Shown piece by piece: positions 10,816-22,768 of a stretch of DNA of 64,000 nt. Location of the stretch: contig JAPWDM010000001.1 in assembly GCA_035578155.1 (NCBI GenBank), forward strand, positions 172,694,395 through 172,758,394, given 5' to 3'. Below the pieces are notes generated by a model. It made no database searches. It saw only the letters and a list, made by a program, of their open reading frames with translations, and was not told where the DNA came from. This stretch comes from Brachynemurus nebulosus (taxonomy: Eukaryota > Arthropoda > Insecta > Neuroptera > Myrmeleontidae). Within the stretch, counting starts at the first letter, position 1, and each line of letters opens with the position of its first letter. A program made the translations under genes and the position numbers.

Positions 10816-13800
10816 CTAAAAATATAATACAACTATTTAGTAGTAAAAAATTTTAAATTTTATTACAAACTGTCATACGAGAACCGTCAAGTTTCAAGTC
10901 ATTTTTCAGAATTTTACAGGAAACAATTTTTAAAGTTTGAAAAGCCAAAAGGAGTCGTAAAATTTTGTGACTGGGATAAAATAGCACATAAAACCTTTCA
11001 AATTTAATACATCAAGTTCCCAGACAGTCAACTACAATACGGTACTTGACTGTATTTAAAATTTGTGTCAAATGTTAAATAATTCTATGCATTATCATTA
11101 CATATGTCCAATTTTAATGATGGAACATAAAAAAATTTGATAACTACTTAGAAATTTTATTTTGAAAATCGCCATTTTTCAACAAATATTCAAATTAGTG
11201 AAAACGCGCCATTTCTTGAAAATGACGTAACATTTTGTAGCTAGATATGTCGATTTTGATAATTTTCATCGGTGAGGTGAAATTGTGTTTTCTTTTAAAT
11301 ATTTCTATTAGCTTATATATATAGTAATAATAATCGACCAGAATTCAAATAAATACTTGCTTTTACTTTGACATTTTATGAATATAATCAAAGTTTTGAG
11401 GTTATACATATTGACATTGACGTTTAGTTGCTTCAAACTGTGACGTCACTATAGTGAGGTGTTTTTCCCGCCTTTTTTTCATTTAAAATTGTAGGGTTAT
11501 TTTTTTGATGATTTTTTTACAGAATCTGTTAAAAATAAAAAAATCACTTAACTGATAGGGAAAAATAATGCTTTTAGAATATTTTTGTAACTTCAGTCAA
11601 GTACCCTATTAATTATTAAATTCTAATAAAAACGAATCAAAATCCTGAAATCAAATATATACAGATTCAATTTTTGAATAAGGAACCAAGCTCCAATAAA
11701 AGTCCGATTTCTTATTTCGGTATTTAAATACTAGCTTAAAATCGACTGACTAATCGATTATTAAAAAACAGAAATAGGGTTATGTTGGAAAAAAAAATAA
11801 ATTTAGACTTTGATAATTATGTTAGATTTAGATATTGTTTCAGAATATTCATATTTTTCAGTAATTTCGAAAGTCATATTGCTTTCGAGATTACTAAAGT
11901 AGCGGAAGCATTGTGACCACTTTTGAAAAATAAAAAACTTTTTCCCTACAAAATAAAATATTTTACGCAAATTTTACGTTTTAGAGCTTCCTGGACAATT
12001 TTGGTTTGGTGTCTGCTTGTCCATCCGTCGGTCTGTCCGTCTGTGTGTCGCCAGTTTGCACCTGACATAACTTCTGAACTATTAGACTGTTTTTAATGAA
12101 ATTTTCAAAAATTATAGTTTGGTTCCTAGATGGTCCCCTATGAATTTAATCAAAATCGGAGTAACGGTAGCAACGCTGCTACCATGTCATTTCAAAATTG
12201 CACCAAGTGGCAGAACTTCTGAACTATAGAATTATTTTTTATGAAATTTTCAGAAATTATGTAGTTTGGTTCCTAGATGGTCCCCTATGAATTTAATCGA
12301 AGTCGGAGTAACGGTAGTTACGCCGCTACCATAAAATCCCATTAAATGTCAATATCTTATTTACTGCTAGTCCCATTTCGCTCAAATTTTTAGGGTATGT
12401 TAGGGGTTAGTTTCTAAAATATTTTTGCTATTATTTTATAATTTAGCCTTTAAGTATTTTGATTTACAACAATTTTTTATGAACTTTAAGGCGAAAATAT
12501 AATTTTACGGTATATGTATGTATATATTTGGTAGAATACTGTTTTAAAGTCTTTTACGAGTACGAGGAAGTTGTGTGGCACACTCCATTGGCAGTGTATT
12601 TTTATGTTCTTATCACTAGAAATAAAGCCAAATATTTTAAAAATTAAGCTAGCTAAATTAAAATAGTTCTACTGGGTTGTTCTACAACGTTTGACTACGC
12701 AACGATTTTCACTTCCGCCTCTGGTGGCAAAATTAGAACTAATATCAACTAAAATATGCGTATACTTGTAATAGGGTACTTGACTGAAGTTAAAAAAATA
12801 TTCTAAAAGCATTGTTTTTCCATATCAGTTAAGTGATTTTTTTATTTTCGACAGATTCTGTAAAAAATCATCAAAAAAAAAATAACCCTACAATTTTAAA
12901 TGAGAAAAAGGCGGAAAAAACGCCTCACTATAGTGACGTCACAGTTTGAAGCAACTAAAGGTCAATGTCAATATTTAAACCTTAAAACTTTGATTATATT
13001 CATAAAATGTCAAAGTAAAAGCAAGTATTTATTAGAATTCTGGCCGATTATTATTACTGTATAATATATAAGTTAATAGAAATATTCAAATGAAAACACA
13101 ATTTCACCTCATCGATGAAAATTATCAAAATCGACATATCTAGCTACAAAATGTTACGTCATATTCAAGAAATGCCGCGTTTTCACTAATTTGAATATTT
13201 GTTGAAAAATGGCGATTTTCAAAATAAAATTTCTAAATAGTTATCAATTTTTTTTAAGTTTCATCATTAAAATTGGACACATGTAATGATAATGCATACA
13301 ATTATTTAACATTTGACACAAATTTTAAATACAGTCAAGTACCGTATTGGTGATATAAAATCTAGTAATCCGCACATAATTTGTATAATACATATTTCTA
13401 TCAACAATTAAACGTATACAAAAATTTTTACTTGATACAGAATTGAATTTAAAAAACCAAAGGCGCCCACGTAATCTTTGCGTCGTCAATATCAACAGAC
13501 TACCTAATATGTACACACAGATAGTACACCTGTATTGGTGGGTTGTGAAAAAAATAATGATAAAATAATATTTTTGCATAGTTTTTTACCTCAGAAATTA
13601 AACAGTGAATCGTCTTTAAATTGCGTGAAATGTGAAGAAGTATAGTTATATAATTATAACTATGTCAAAATTTTTTTTTATCAATACTGTAAGAGTACTT
13701 ATTTTTTCATATACACGGTGGACCATTTTAATCGATGCACCCAAATATCTTCGTTGGTAAGCCAAATACAAAAAAATTGTTCAGACAAACGTTGTTCAGG

Positions 13801-16383
13801 ACAATAGGAGCCATCAAAGTGTACTAATAACTTTGACCTTAGGATCAATCTTAAAGGTCATTTGAAGGTTAGTCATTTTTTTTAACAGGAACTTATATTT
13901 TTGACGCCGGATTCGGAAAGAACTAAAGATTTTACATCCGAAATCATAGTTTATAATTTGTTGGAGTGACCTATAAAGGGTCAAATTAAATAGTGCTATC
14001 TAGAAAATATAATTTAAGATTGAATTAACCAAATGATTCGTTACAAAATATAGATTTTTACCGCGCAAAAAATTCAATTTCGCTAAAAATGCTACTTAAA
14101 ACTTTATGGTTGTCGTATGACGAAATACAAATACCTGTCTGGCTGTTCGCATAAAAAGTAGGGCAACGGGTGCAAACAGAATATAATGATACCATTTGGC
14201 CACATCCCTAAACAATCCCGTATACGTAAATCCGGGACAGACAGTGTACACATCCACACCGCTACCTTTCAATTTATTCGACAATTCCCTTGCGAAATAT
14301 ACATTCTCCAATTTTGATGTTGCGTAACCAGGATTCATACGGGACTTCTTTAAATTTTTTCGTAACTCTTCGAGATTTAAATCGTTTAAATCGATTTTTC
14401 CACTTTCATGTAAAAGTGACGACACAACAATCACTCGACTTGGTGCTGCACGTTTCAGATTTTCTAATAGTAGATTTGTTAGTAAAAAGTGACCTAAATG
14501 ATTAACGCCAAAATGTGCCTCGAATCCATCGGCTGTTTTACGATTTAATTCCATCGGGTAATAGACACCCGCATTGTTTATTAATATATCAATTTTCGGG
14601 AATTTCTCTTGAACTTCTGTAGCGAAATTTCGGATTTGTTTTAAACTGGATAAGTCTAGTTGCATCGCAACCTGTAACAAATACATAATTAGTAGGTATC
14701 GGATATTTTTCGGATCAAACAGCATTCGTGTTTTGTGTATGCAGGTATATCGCACTTGATGTGATTAATGTGAATAAAAAAGAATCTAGATATTTTGATA
14801 AAACATACATATATACAACTCACACATATTATCTGTCTATCTGCTTGCATATACAAAACATGATGTTGTTTGATCCGAAAAATGTCCGATACCTAATAAT
14901 TAGGCGAGCAGTCACAATGAAAACGAGCGTAATTTTTTTTCGATTTTGTCAAAATAGAAAGGACCCCGCAATTATTAGGTGTAAATTAGGTTTCCGTCAA
15001 ATTTTCTAATTTTCTGATATATTACTCTATACATCCTCCCGATCAAAAGTCCCAATGGACATAAAATCCCAAGGACTCGAAATTTTGAGCTACTGATCTT
15101 CAAAGTTCAACGTCTTGCCTATGTAATAATTCACAGGTGCTATCATTCGAATAGTGGGATCTGTGGATTAATACTAGGTTAACATATTGAATATTTCTCA
15201 CCCTGTCACAGATGGTAGTAGGAAAAATGACTATAAGACATATTCATCCTCCCTTACGCTAGGAATTGATTTAGGGGTAGAAAGGGGGTGGCATAATTAA
15301 AAAAATGATGATTAAAAAAAAATTTTTTGAATATTGAATGTAGTATGATAGAGTGCACGACTCCTACAATTAACCCTTATGCAAGGGATGATAATGACTT
15401 GAATAAAAAGATTTTTTATTACTTTTTAAAATAACATTTTTGAATGTTTATCTTTTTTTTTCTGAATTAAATATTGTTTTTCTACTCCTGTTGAAGAATA
15501 CACTCATTACATATCCGTTAATTGTAGAGAAAGTTAGGCATTATTCAAAGGTATGGAGGAATGATCATTACTCAATACTTTTCGACCAATGAAATCACCG
15601 TATTAACCATTATTCAACGGGTTTGCGATTGTTTTGTGAATAATATATCTATAAGTTTTAATTTCATATATGATGCCTAGTAACGTGTAAGTAAACAAAA
15701 CAATTTTAATTTTATTTTGAATTTATATTCAATTTTATTTAAATCAAAAAGGAAAAAATATAGTATTCTACTCGCTTGCAATGGCTATTACTCACTCAGA
15801 TGCATTACGACACTCGCCTCGTAAATTCGACTCGTGTCGCAATTTCATCTTCGTGAGTAATAGCTATCATTACCAGCTCGTTGAATAATATACTATTAAA
15901 TCACTTTGTTGGAGGTTTCTATAGAAATAACTACGGAATATTTATTAAATGAAAAATCAAGAGGCGGCTTTGTGTGTTTTGATTAAATTTTCCGCACGCA
16001 AAAAAGCATGTGGGAAGAGTACAGTGTACAAACAGCTATTTTCCGTACAAAAATGTGTCCGCCAAGTTAGTACTTCCCCCGCATGAGTAATAAAAATAAA
16101 ATTTACTTACTAAATCACAATCTTTTGTATCTCGCTTAATTTTTTCCATTGCACTTGCAGCCCGATCCATATTTCTACACGCCAGAATAATACGAGCTTT
16201 TCGTTTCGCCAACTCTTTTGCTGTTTCATATCCTATGCCAGAATTTGCGCCGGTAATCAAAACCGTTTTGCCTTCCAGTGTTACTTTGTTTCGGCACCAA
16301 TTCCACGTCTTTTCTTTATATTTTCGGATTAATACAATACCAAGTAAAATTGGTAAAATAATATACGTTGCAGAAGGAACCAT
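10654..16383 (-). CDS. Short-chain dehydrogenase/reductase, retinol dehydrogenase 11/13-like (complete, 3 exons)
   Basis: Exons 16383-16111, 14671-14135 and 10815-10654 join in phase 0 to give 323 aa, the usual length for RDH11-14-type proteins, which reduce or oxidise retinoids and other lipophilic carbonyls with NADP(H). Residues 5-20 form a hydrophobic membrane anchor. The Rossmann motif TGANSGIG is at 44-51, NNAG at 123-126, NHLG at 148-151, VVSS at 173-176 and the catalytic YATSK at 207-211 (Tyr207, Lys211). CPGF follows at 236-239. The third exon encodes [23 protein letters not shown], the typical SDR7C C-terminus, ending [12 protein letters not shown]. The start is the first ATG before the anchor. 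Arg70 in ACRN fits NADP use. The natural substrate cannot be told. Introns are 1,439 and 3,319 bp. Confidence 0.93.
11040..11606 (+). mobile_element. TA-flanked MITE, TACTTGACTG family (copy A)
   Basis: The ends are CGGTACTTGACTG and CAGTCAAGTACCC, flanked by TA (11038-11039 and 11607-11608). A TA duplication fits Tc1/mariner-type transposition. Inside are AACGCGCCATTTCTTG, AATGACGTAACA and GTGACGTCACTATAGTGAGG. No ORF. It lies in SDR intron 2, in opposite orientation to copy B. Confidence 0.85.
11607..12689. repeat. SDR intron 2 segment with an internal ~130-bp duplication
   Basis: Between MITE copies A and B, a unit containing ACTTCTGAACTAT, ATGAAATTTTCA and GGTTCCTAGATGGTCCCC appears twice (about 12066-12190 and 12205-12330), preceded by a run of CCGTC/CTGTC words at 12015-12050. 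Probably an older dispersed repeat. No coding signal. Confidence 0.5.
12690..13491. mobile_element. Interrupted MITE (TATTGGCGACGCA family)
   Basis: The right arm (TTTACTTGATACAG and CTTTGCGTCGTCAAT) and left arm (TCCGCCTCTGGTGGCAAAAT and CGTATAC) match the element at 9220-9446. The middle is split by MITE copy B at 12774-13344. The left tip has diverged. Confidence 0.7.
12774..13344 (-). mobile_element. TA-flanked MITE, TACTTGACTG family (copy B), nested
   Basis: This is the reverse complement of copy A along nearly all of its 571 bp. The ends are GGGTACTTGACTG and CAGTCAAGTACCG, with TA on both sides (12772-12773 and 13345-13346). It is inserted in the 12690-13491 element, so the order of insertion is clear. 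Confidence 0.88.
13492..14134. other. SDR intron 2, proximal part
   Basis: The stretch from about 13715 (CACGGTGGACCATTTTAATC) looks like the end of a dispersed repeat, but no partner end was found in the window. Nothing coding. Confidence 0.35.
14135..14671 (-). CDS. SDR exon 2 (catalytic core)
   Basis: The acceptor is TTACAG just before 14671 and the donor is GTATTT after 14135. 179 codons hold [36 protein letters not shown] and [11 protein letters not shown], the active-site half of the enzyme. Confidence 0.93.
14686..14902. mobile_element. Foldback MITE beside SDR exon 2
   Basis: The left arm TAATTAGTAGGTATCGGATA then TTTTTCGGATCAAACA is repeated inverted at the right (GTTTGATCCGAAAAATGTCC then GATACCTAATAATTA). 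It ends 14 bp from the exon 2 acceptor on the minus strand, so the branch point and polypyrimidine tract must lie in or against the element. Confidence 0.75.
15400..16098. mobile_element. Dispersed repeat (copy 1) ending at the SDR exon 1 donor
   Basis: Shared blocks with 29525-30014 are TTTATTACTTTTTAAAATAA, TTTCTATAGAAATAA, AATCAAGAGGCGGCTTTG, CCGCACGCAAAAAAG, GGGAAGAGTACAGTG and GCCAAGTTAGTACTTC, with the common end GCATGAGTAATAAAAA. Copy 1 has about 420 extra bases at 15480-15900. Class unknown. Confidence 0.7.
15608..15890. mobile_element. Nested MITE within dispersed repeat copy 1
   Basis: The ends ATTATTCAACGGG and CTCGTTGAATAAT are inverse, and the segment falls in the part missing from copy 2. 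The interior near the right end carries GTGAGTAATAGCTAT and CTCGCCTCG words. Exact borders are uncertain. Confidence 0.5.
16111..16383 (-). CDS. SDR exon 1 (membrane anchor and dinucleotide-binding start)
   Basis: 91 codons from ATG at 16383 to CDL, then donor GTAAGT (16110-16105). It encodes the anchor, [19 protein letters not shown] and [11 protein letters not shown] repeat end lies within about 15 bp downstream of the donor. Confidence 0.93.
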
Positions 16384-16839
16384 TTTTTATTTCTTTTAAA
16401 AAAGATTTTATTTTAATTAGGTATAGGCATAAGAACAGTTATAATTGTATAAATATGTATGTATATAAATGTGCTAGGTCACTGACAGAAAGAACACAAA
16501 AAATCCCCTCTAATATATCTAGGTAATTGTAAAAATTGTGTTTCTTATTGCTCCAAGATTGTGTGAAAGATCTTTCAGATGAATATTTTATTGCTTGAAA
16601 ATATGTATAAATTATAAATTAAGCAAATTTTAAATTTACTCCATATACTCTGTATACCAACTATTTGTCGAATTATTATTATTATATTTTTTTTTAATTG
16701 TAAAAGATAAGAAAGTTACCTAACCTACATAATATTTATATTGTTTTGAAAAGTGTGATGTCAAAGTCAAATATAATAATTAACACGTTCATGGTCATGG
16801 ACGCTGTACAGCGTCAATTAAACTCACCTAACTGTACGA
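16384..16839. other. Upstream of the SDR gene
   Basis: This is where the 5' UTR and promoter of the minus-strand dehydrogenase should lie. The DNA is A/T-rich without a motif I can defend as a TATA box or initiator. A second, untranslated upstream exon cannot be excluded. Confidence 0.3.
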
Positions 16840-16845
16840 TAGTGA

Positions 16846-17128
16846 CAGGGCCGTAACTAGGCTGGGGCAGCCGGGGCTCCCAGCCAAAGGGGGACCCCAA
16901 GAGAATAAATTTAAAAGGCGGTATTTCTGTAAAATTAGGGCGCAAACGACTGACGAGCAAAAAAAGAAAAAAAGATCGCCGCTTTTATGTTGCCGGGGGC
17001 GTAATTTTAAGGGAGTATTTCTGTAAAATTAGAGCGGCAGACGACTGACGAGCAAAAAGGTCGCCGCTTTTTTGCCAGGTAGGGGCCCCAATGTACTTTC
17101 TGCCCCGAAAGACCTAGTTACGGCCCTG
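16846..17128. mobile_element. hAT MITE (CAGGGCCGTAACTAGG), nested
   Basis: The terminal inverted repeat is CAGGGCCGTAACTAGG/CCTAGTTACGGCCCTG. The duplication GATAGTGA (16838-16845 and 17129-17136) is made partly of the host element's own first bases. The interior is G/C-rich, with two similar blocks carrying CGACTGACGAGCAAAAA and CGCCGCTTTT. Confidence 0.9.
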
Positions 17129-17355
17129 GATAGTGATGGAGAACTATCGATATGTAGTTTCGACTATCGATAGCCCCGACAATGGAGTATTATAAGATGG
17201 AGATCAAACTTATATGAGAGGAATTGACAAAATTGGTCAGGAAAATGGTAAATATAAGGTTTTCTTTTTTTACCACTCGTGGCGTTAATAATGCTCAAAC
17301 ACTGATGTGAAATAGCGAATATAGTAACATAAAACGGATAAAACAGAATGTAAAA

Positions 17356-17732
17356 ACAGTACTTATTCTCAAATGGAAACACGTCCGGACTGGGGAAGTG
17401 AGTGTTTCCATTTGAGAATCGCCAATGTCGGTTGATGATATTGTAATAATAAGGAAATACATAGAAATTACATATGTATGAAATAAACTTTATAGTTTAA
17501 ATTACTTTATACGGCGAATATCCAATGGTACTGACTCCAATTTTACTAGTGACGTCAGTAAATTATATAATATACAATGTAAATGATGCGACTTAAAATA
17601 AAAATTGTTAAGTTTATTTTAAAACCCACTTTATAAATGAGTTGAACATTGAAAAAGATTCCAGAAGATTCTATTCAAAAGCTAATAAAGATAATATAGA
17701 AGCTCGCGTTTCCATTTGAGAATAAGTACTGT
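17356..17732. mobile_element. MITE with TACTTATTCTCAAATGG ends, nested
   Basis: The left end ACAGTACTTATTCTCAAATG is matched by CATTTGAGAATAAGTACTGT at the right. A third copy of TTTCCATTTGAGAAT sits at 17404-17418. It lies inside the 16840-18105 element. The target duplication could be TA (within GTAC/GTAC) but is not certain. Confidence 0.65.
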
Positions 17733-18105
17733 ACCGCTTTCGTATCGTACGAACACGAGTGCCATCTTTGATTTAGACAGTTTTTTGAATACATTGAGTT
17801 TCGTCTCCTTGTCTAATCTTCATAGCCCCGACCGCCCCGACTATCGATGGTTACCGATAGTCAGTCGTGAAACTATCGATAGTTTTTATCGATAGATACC
17901 CGGCGTATCTAAGGTCGCCGGTTTTACACCGGGGCGTAATTATTCCTTTTGGCCCGGAAATTCCCTTAAAATGGTTGTACCTAAAATATCTCTGGTTATA
18001 ATTTTTATTATCTTTATAGTATTTATAAGTAAACGAAATGACTGAAAAAAACTATCGACAGTTATCGATAGTGCTATCAAGTATATGGATAGTTCTCCAC
18101 CACTA

Positions 18106-18866
18106 CTGTACGATGTCAACCATGTCAACAATTTCTATCCGATAAACTGATACCGGAAAGAGTTGGCGCCGAAAGCTGGAAAATCTTTTTGTTTGTTTAT
18201 GTGGCTAAATTGCTCTCAAATTGCTCCTTTGGAATCAGTAATTACTCCACCTGAAACTTAATTATAATAATTAGTTATTTACAAACAAAGAAACTTTTTT
18301 GTTTCACTATTTCTATTATCAAAATCTTGTCAAAAATGGATTTTTATTTTTACTTTATTACTTTATATCAAAAAATTGCTCCCAATTTGCTCCATCTAAT
18401 TTAAAAGTTAAATATGAATTTTTCTGAATAATAATTAAAATAACAAATATTTAGAATTAAGTTATATGTCTTACTAAAACGTATAGGCAATCCAACATAT
18501 TCTTTAAGTCGTTTGCATATATGGTCTATTTCAGTTAAATTTAACCATGCTTCGTAACTTTGAATTTAAATAATTTCCGTTTTCTTGGCTTTATCTCTTT
18601 TATTATTGCATTTATGTAAATTTTAAATTTGCAGTTTATTTTTAGAAAAGAATAGAAGATCGATTTGTTTCGAATATAAGAATTATTTAATTTTTGAACG
18701 AAAACTCATGATCAATTTTATCTGAAAAGAGGTATATATAAAGGTACTTGTAAACGAGCAACATTTTACGACAATGTGTGATCAGCAACAATAGCCGGGC
18801 AATATTGCTTGAGATTCAGAAATATTTCCGGCAATATATTCGTATGGCCCAGCAATGTGTCTGTAC
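18106..18866. other. Intergenic DNA
   Basis: A/T-rich spacer; AATTGCTC(T/C)CAAATTGCTCC words recur at about 18210 and 18370. Near 18740-18860 GCAATATTGC and CCGGCAATATAT words suggest an older palindromic repeat that received the next hAT. No gene seen. Confidence 0.35.
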
Positions 18867-19435
18867 TAGGGTTTCCGATCTCTGGCCAAAAAATCGATCT
18901 TGTGAATCGATTCGAATCGTCAAACCAAAGATCGATGCAAGAGAAAATCGGCTTACAAAAGATCGATCTGACGAAAATCTATTCAATTTTTGTACTTACA
19001 GAAAATGAAATAAATACAGAAAATAAAAAAAAAAGTTTCAATGAAGTTTCTTATTAGGTAATCAAAAATTTCAATTTCTTTTGAAGACGAACTGCTGAAT
19101 TTGAATTTAATATAAATAAAGTGGTTTCCACTATGCGTTAAAAGTGTCACACGAATCCAAAATTTGACTCAATCTTCTATAAATGAATCATAAAAGTGGT
19201 AAAATCATTTGACAACATAAATAGTTAAAATATATTCTACAATAATTTTGAAAAAAAGCATCATATTTTTACTAAAAATATTCTAATTTAAATTCGAAAA
19301 AAATCGATCTCCGATCCCGTAAATTTTTCACGATCTCTGTATCGATATCGTTTCCAAAGAATCGATTTGAAAAATCGAAGATCGGCTCTCCAAAAATCGA
19401 TTTTCGATAAAATCGAATCGAGATCGGAAACCCTA
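18867..19435. mobile_element. hAT-type element with TAGGGTTTCCGATCTC ends
   Basis: The duplication GTCTGTAC lies at 18859-18866 and 19436-19443, both exact. The right end is GAGATCGGAAACCCTA. Numerous AATCGATTT/AAATCGATC words fill both halves in inverted order. Frames overlapping it are by-products of the inverted repeat. Confidence 0.88.
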
Positions 19436-19669
19436 GTCTGTACGGCCGGGTAATATATTTCATATTGCAACTATTGGCTTGCGTGTTGCCGGTGTTGTCG
19501 GTGTCTTTTTTTTGTCAGCCTTTTTCAAAACAGTACAGTTACAATAAACAAACTATAAAAAATGGATAGTATAATTTGTTTTATTTTGAAACGTCTTTAG
19601 ACAGCTATTGTCTTAATGAAAGGGTACCCAAATGATAAGTGCTATATACATCTATGTATATATAATTTT

Positions 19670-19704
19670 TTTCAGAGGCTCAAACCTATTTTGAGCCTCT
19701 GAAA
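19670..19704. other. Perfect 15-bp stem hairpin
   Basis: TTTCAGAGGCTCAAA (19670-19684), five bases CCTAT, then TTTGAGCCTCTGAAA (19690-19704). It is not at the end of a recognised element. Confidence 0.75.
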
Positions 19705-19738
19705 CAGTCATTTATATAAAGTACAAGGTACGAAGTGC

Positions 19739-19842
19739 AACACACATACATTTGGAAATAGATTAGATAAATTCTACTTTGTTCGAGTTAACACACATAC
19801 ATTTGGAATGAGATTAGATAAATTCTACTTTGTTAGAGTGTT
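19739..19842. repeat. Two-copy ~52-bp tandem repeat
   Basis: ACACACATACATTTGGAA, then AGATTAGATAAATTCTACTT, then TGTT.GAGT, occurs twice in a row with few differences (19739-19790 and 19791-19842). Confidence 0.75.
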
Positions 19843-19940
19843 TAACAATTTCAAATTCAGAAACTGTTGACGTGTATTTTTTTTTTTTCTAAGGAAGCTT
19901 TGGTTTTTTCCATTTAGAAGTCACCGGCTGAGGTGTCAGG

Positions 19941-20150
19941 GCCGGATTACCCAACAGGTCAAGGTAGACCATAGCCTAAAGGCGGTCAATTTTTAGGGGC
20001 GGCAAAAGTTGTAAATTGACGTTTTTTTTCGACTTTCCCCTAAAAAAAAGTAAAAAAGTTATGATGTTCCTATTTTTGAGCAAAAGGTGGAGACGACTTT
20101 TTTCACAGTGCCTAGGGGCGGTACTTACAATTAGGGTTAATCTGGCCCAA
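19941..20150. mobile_element. Probable hAT MITE (CAGGGCCGGATTACCC)
   Basis: The left end CAGGGCCGGATTACCC is answered by GGGTTAATCTGGCCC at the right. GGGGCGG words inside resemble other hAT MITEs here. A clean 8-bp duplication was not found. Confidence 0.5.
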
Positions 20151-20762
20151 ACTCGTGCCCTAGTGTTCATTTCAATCTAACAGATTGGTTTAGAGGAAAA
20201 TTTAGTCTTGAAATTACATAATACAGCCATGTAAACTGTTTTTTCTGTTTTGGGGATCAGACTATCATATTCTATAGTATTTTAACCCACTGAATTTAAA
20301 TCTACCACCAGATTTGAGCCAGCACGGCTTAGTTTAGCAGAAAAAGCAAATAATTAACCAAACATTAGACTGATAGCGCTTATTTTAATATTTTTTTTTT
20401 GCATTTTCTATAAAACTAAGGCGTGTTGATTCAAATCTGGTGGCAGATTTGAATTCAGTGAATCAAAGTTAGGGATAATTATAATAATCTGATCACCCTT
20501 GATCAGAAAAAAATTTTCTTATTGTGCTATAAATTTATTAAAATTAATTTCTAAGCCGAAAATCCTTCATATCTGACACACTTTCAAAGATGAAATTTAG
20601 TATAATAAGTATTGACGGCGCCAATTTAAATTTAAGTAGGGTAAAAGCCCCTATACCGGAACGCGATCCAATGATGGAACAGTTTTGACATTTATATATT
20701 AATGAAGTTATTTCTGAAAGAAACTTTTCATAACAAAAATTATTATTAATAGAATGATTATT

Positions 20763-20768
<6 letters not shown>

Positions 20769-20851
<83 letters not shown>
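20769..20851. repeat. (AT)n microsatellite
   Basis: An uninterrupted AT dinucleotide run of about 80 bp on the left side of the palindromic MITE at 20852. Confidence 0.97.
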
Positions 20852-21169
<318 letters not shown>

Positions 21170-21549
21170 CAATTTTTGTTGAATACAATATTTTGATCCT
21201 TTATTTACGTCTGATACTTAAACCATTCTGTTTCCTACATTGACGTCTAGATGTCACTCTATGTGTCATATTACTCATATTACACGTCTGTTTGTATATC
21301 GGTTCCCAACTGCTAGTGTCATTAATATTTCTTTGTTTGGATATAGATGTCGACATTTTGTAAAAGAAAAACATTAATAAATAAAAATTTTTGGCTTGTA
21401 TTTTTTTAAAAACATATTCATTGGATTAAGAAAACTTTATTTCATGCTTATTAAGAAAAAAAAATGGGTGCTTAATTTATTTGTCAATTTTTATAAGCCA
21501 GTTTAATTACAGACCTAAAAATAGAGTTCCGGTATAGGGGCTTTTACGT

Positions 21550-22768
21550 TACACTAAAATTACCATTTCAATATAATTTGTATATTATGATATTGTGCAA
21601 ATGGTGAACAATGTACCTTAATTTCCTAGAAATGCATGCACATTATATTAGCATACAAAATCTTCGGAATAGGAAAATATATATGGGTATTAGCAGTAAC
21701 AATCTTTGAATGTGTCCCACCCCTAAAATACAGTATCATAACAAGTATACAATTATTCAATTGAATGCAGGAACGTAATATCCGGTGTTTAACTGTACAA
21801 ATTGCATTTATTATCACAACTATTGATATTATAAAAAACAAGAACACAGTTAACAAGTTTGTTTCTTTGATTACATATAGGTAAGACCGGTTATCCTGAG
21901 GTAATTGACAACGAAAAAGTGGTGAACCGTTGGAAAGTGGAAATCTATAGGTACCCTTAATTGGATCCAAACTCTTTTGCGGAAAAAAGAATCATATTTT
22001 CAAAAAAAACATAGATTTTTTAGAACTTTCCGAGACTAAAACAAGTTAAGAAATTTCTTGGAAATTATTACCGGCGTAAAAAGTATATAAAAGTTTAGGA
22101 AATCTATAGCAAAAAAAGTTTAATTTGATGAAATGTAAAGGAACTATGCATTCCTGTAGATTAAAGCAGGACCGGGTTGGCAAAAATGGATAAAGAGGGG
22201 GAAATTAGCGTAATTATCCTTATAAATCCTTTGATGTGTTTTTCAACAATTTAGGCTAGATAGAAGGATCATATATTTAACTCTTCATCCGATTAAAATT
22301 AAGCGTCTAATTAAAACTAGCAGCCTACACCAATTTTTTTGCGTTCTATTATGATTTATAACACTCTATCATCTAATGAAAAGAGCAAATATTCCCGAGT
22401 GATAAAGATCCTGTTTTTTCAAAATAAGAAATTTTTTAAGAGTTTGAGTTACTTATACTTCTTAAAAAAATCTTCCAGTGACCAAAATAAGTGGCAATTG
22501 GAGAGTACAATTTCTACTGATGCTGCTTATTAAATTCTGCACATCTTTTTCATGTTCACACTATTCATCTTGCTGGGCCTATCTTCCTTTAGGTAAGCTC
22601 AATGATATTTAATAAAATAAGCGCTTTATAAAATAAAATTAAAATTAACAGCCCAATGAAAAGATTTATAAAAGTTTAAATGCAATCCTGATTTCCATTA
22701 TGTCGATGATATTGTTGAATACTTTGCAAATTTTTGCATTTTCCTAGAAAAAAAAGACGAAAACGAAA
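21550..22768. other. Upstream of the SLC5 gene
   Basis: A/T-rich DNA before the ATG at 22769. The frame at 22339-22533 has no recognisable features. The promoter and 5' UTR are expected here or within an unseen upstream intron; no core-promoter motif could be fixed. Confidence 0.3.

Larger units (their letters stand above)
16840..18105. mobile_element. hAT-type element (TAGTGATGGAGAAC ends), host of two further MITEs
   Basis: The target duplication CTGTACGA lies at 16832-16839 and 18106-18113. The ends are TAGTGA(TGGAGAACTATCGAT) and ATGGATAGTTCTCCACCACTA. The left end is split after six bases by the MITE at 16846-17128. The interior carries many CTATCGATAG palindromes. No transposase frame. 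Confidence 0.8.

Noticed and set aside
20544..20768. Short frames beside (AT)n at 20.5 kb
   Set aside because: They span a MITE end and have no features.
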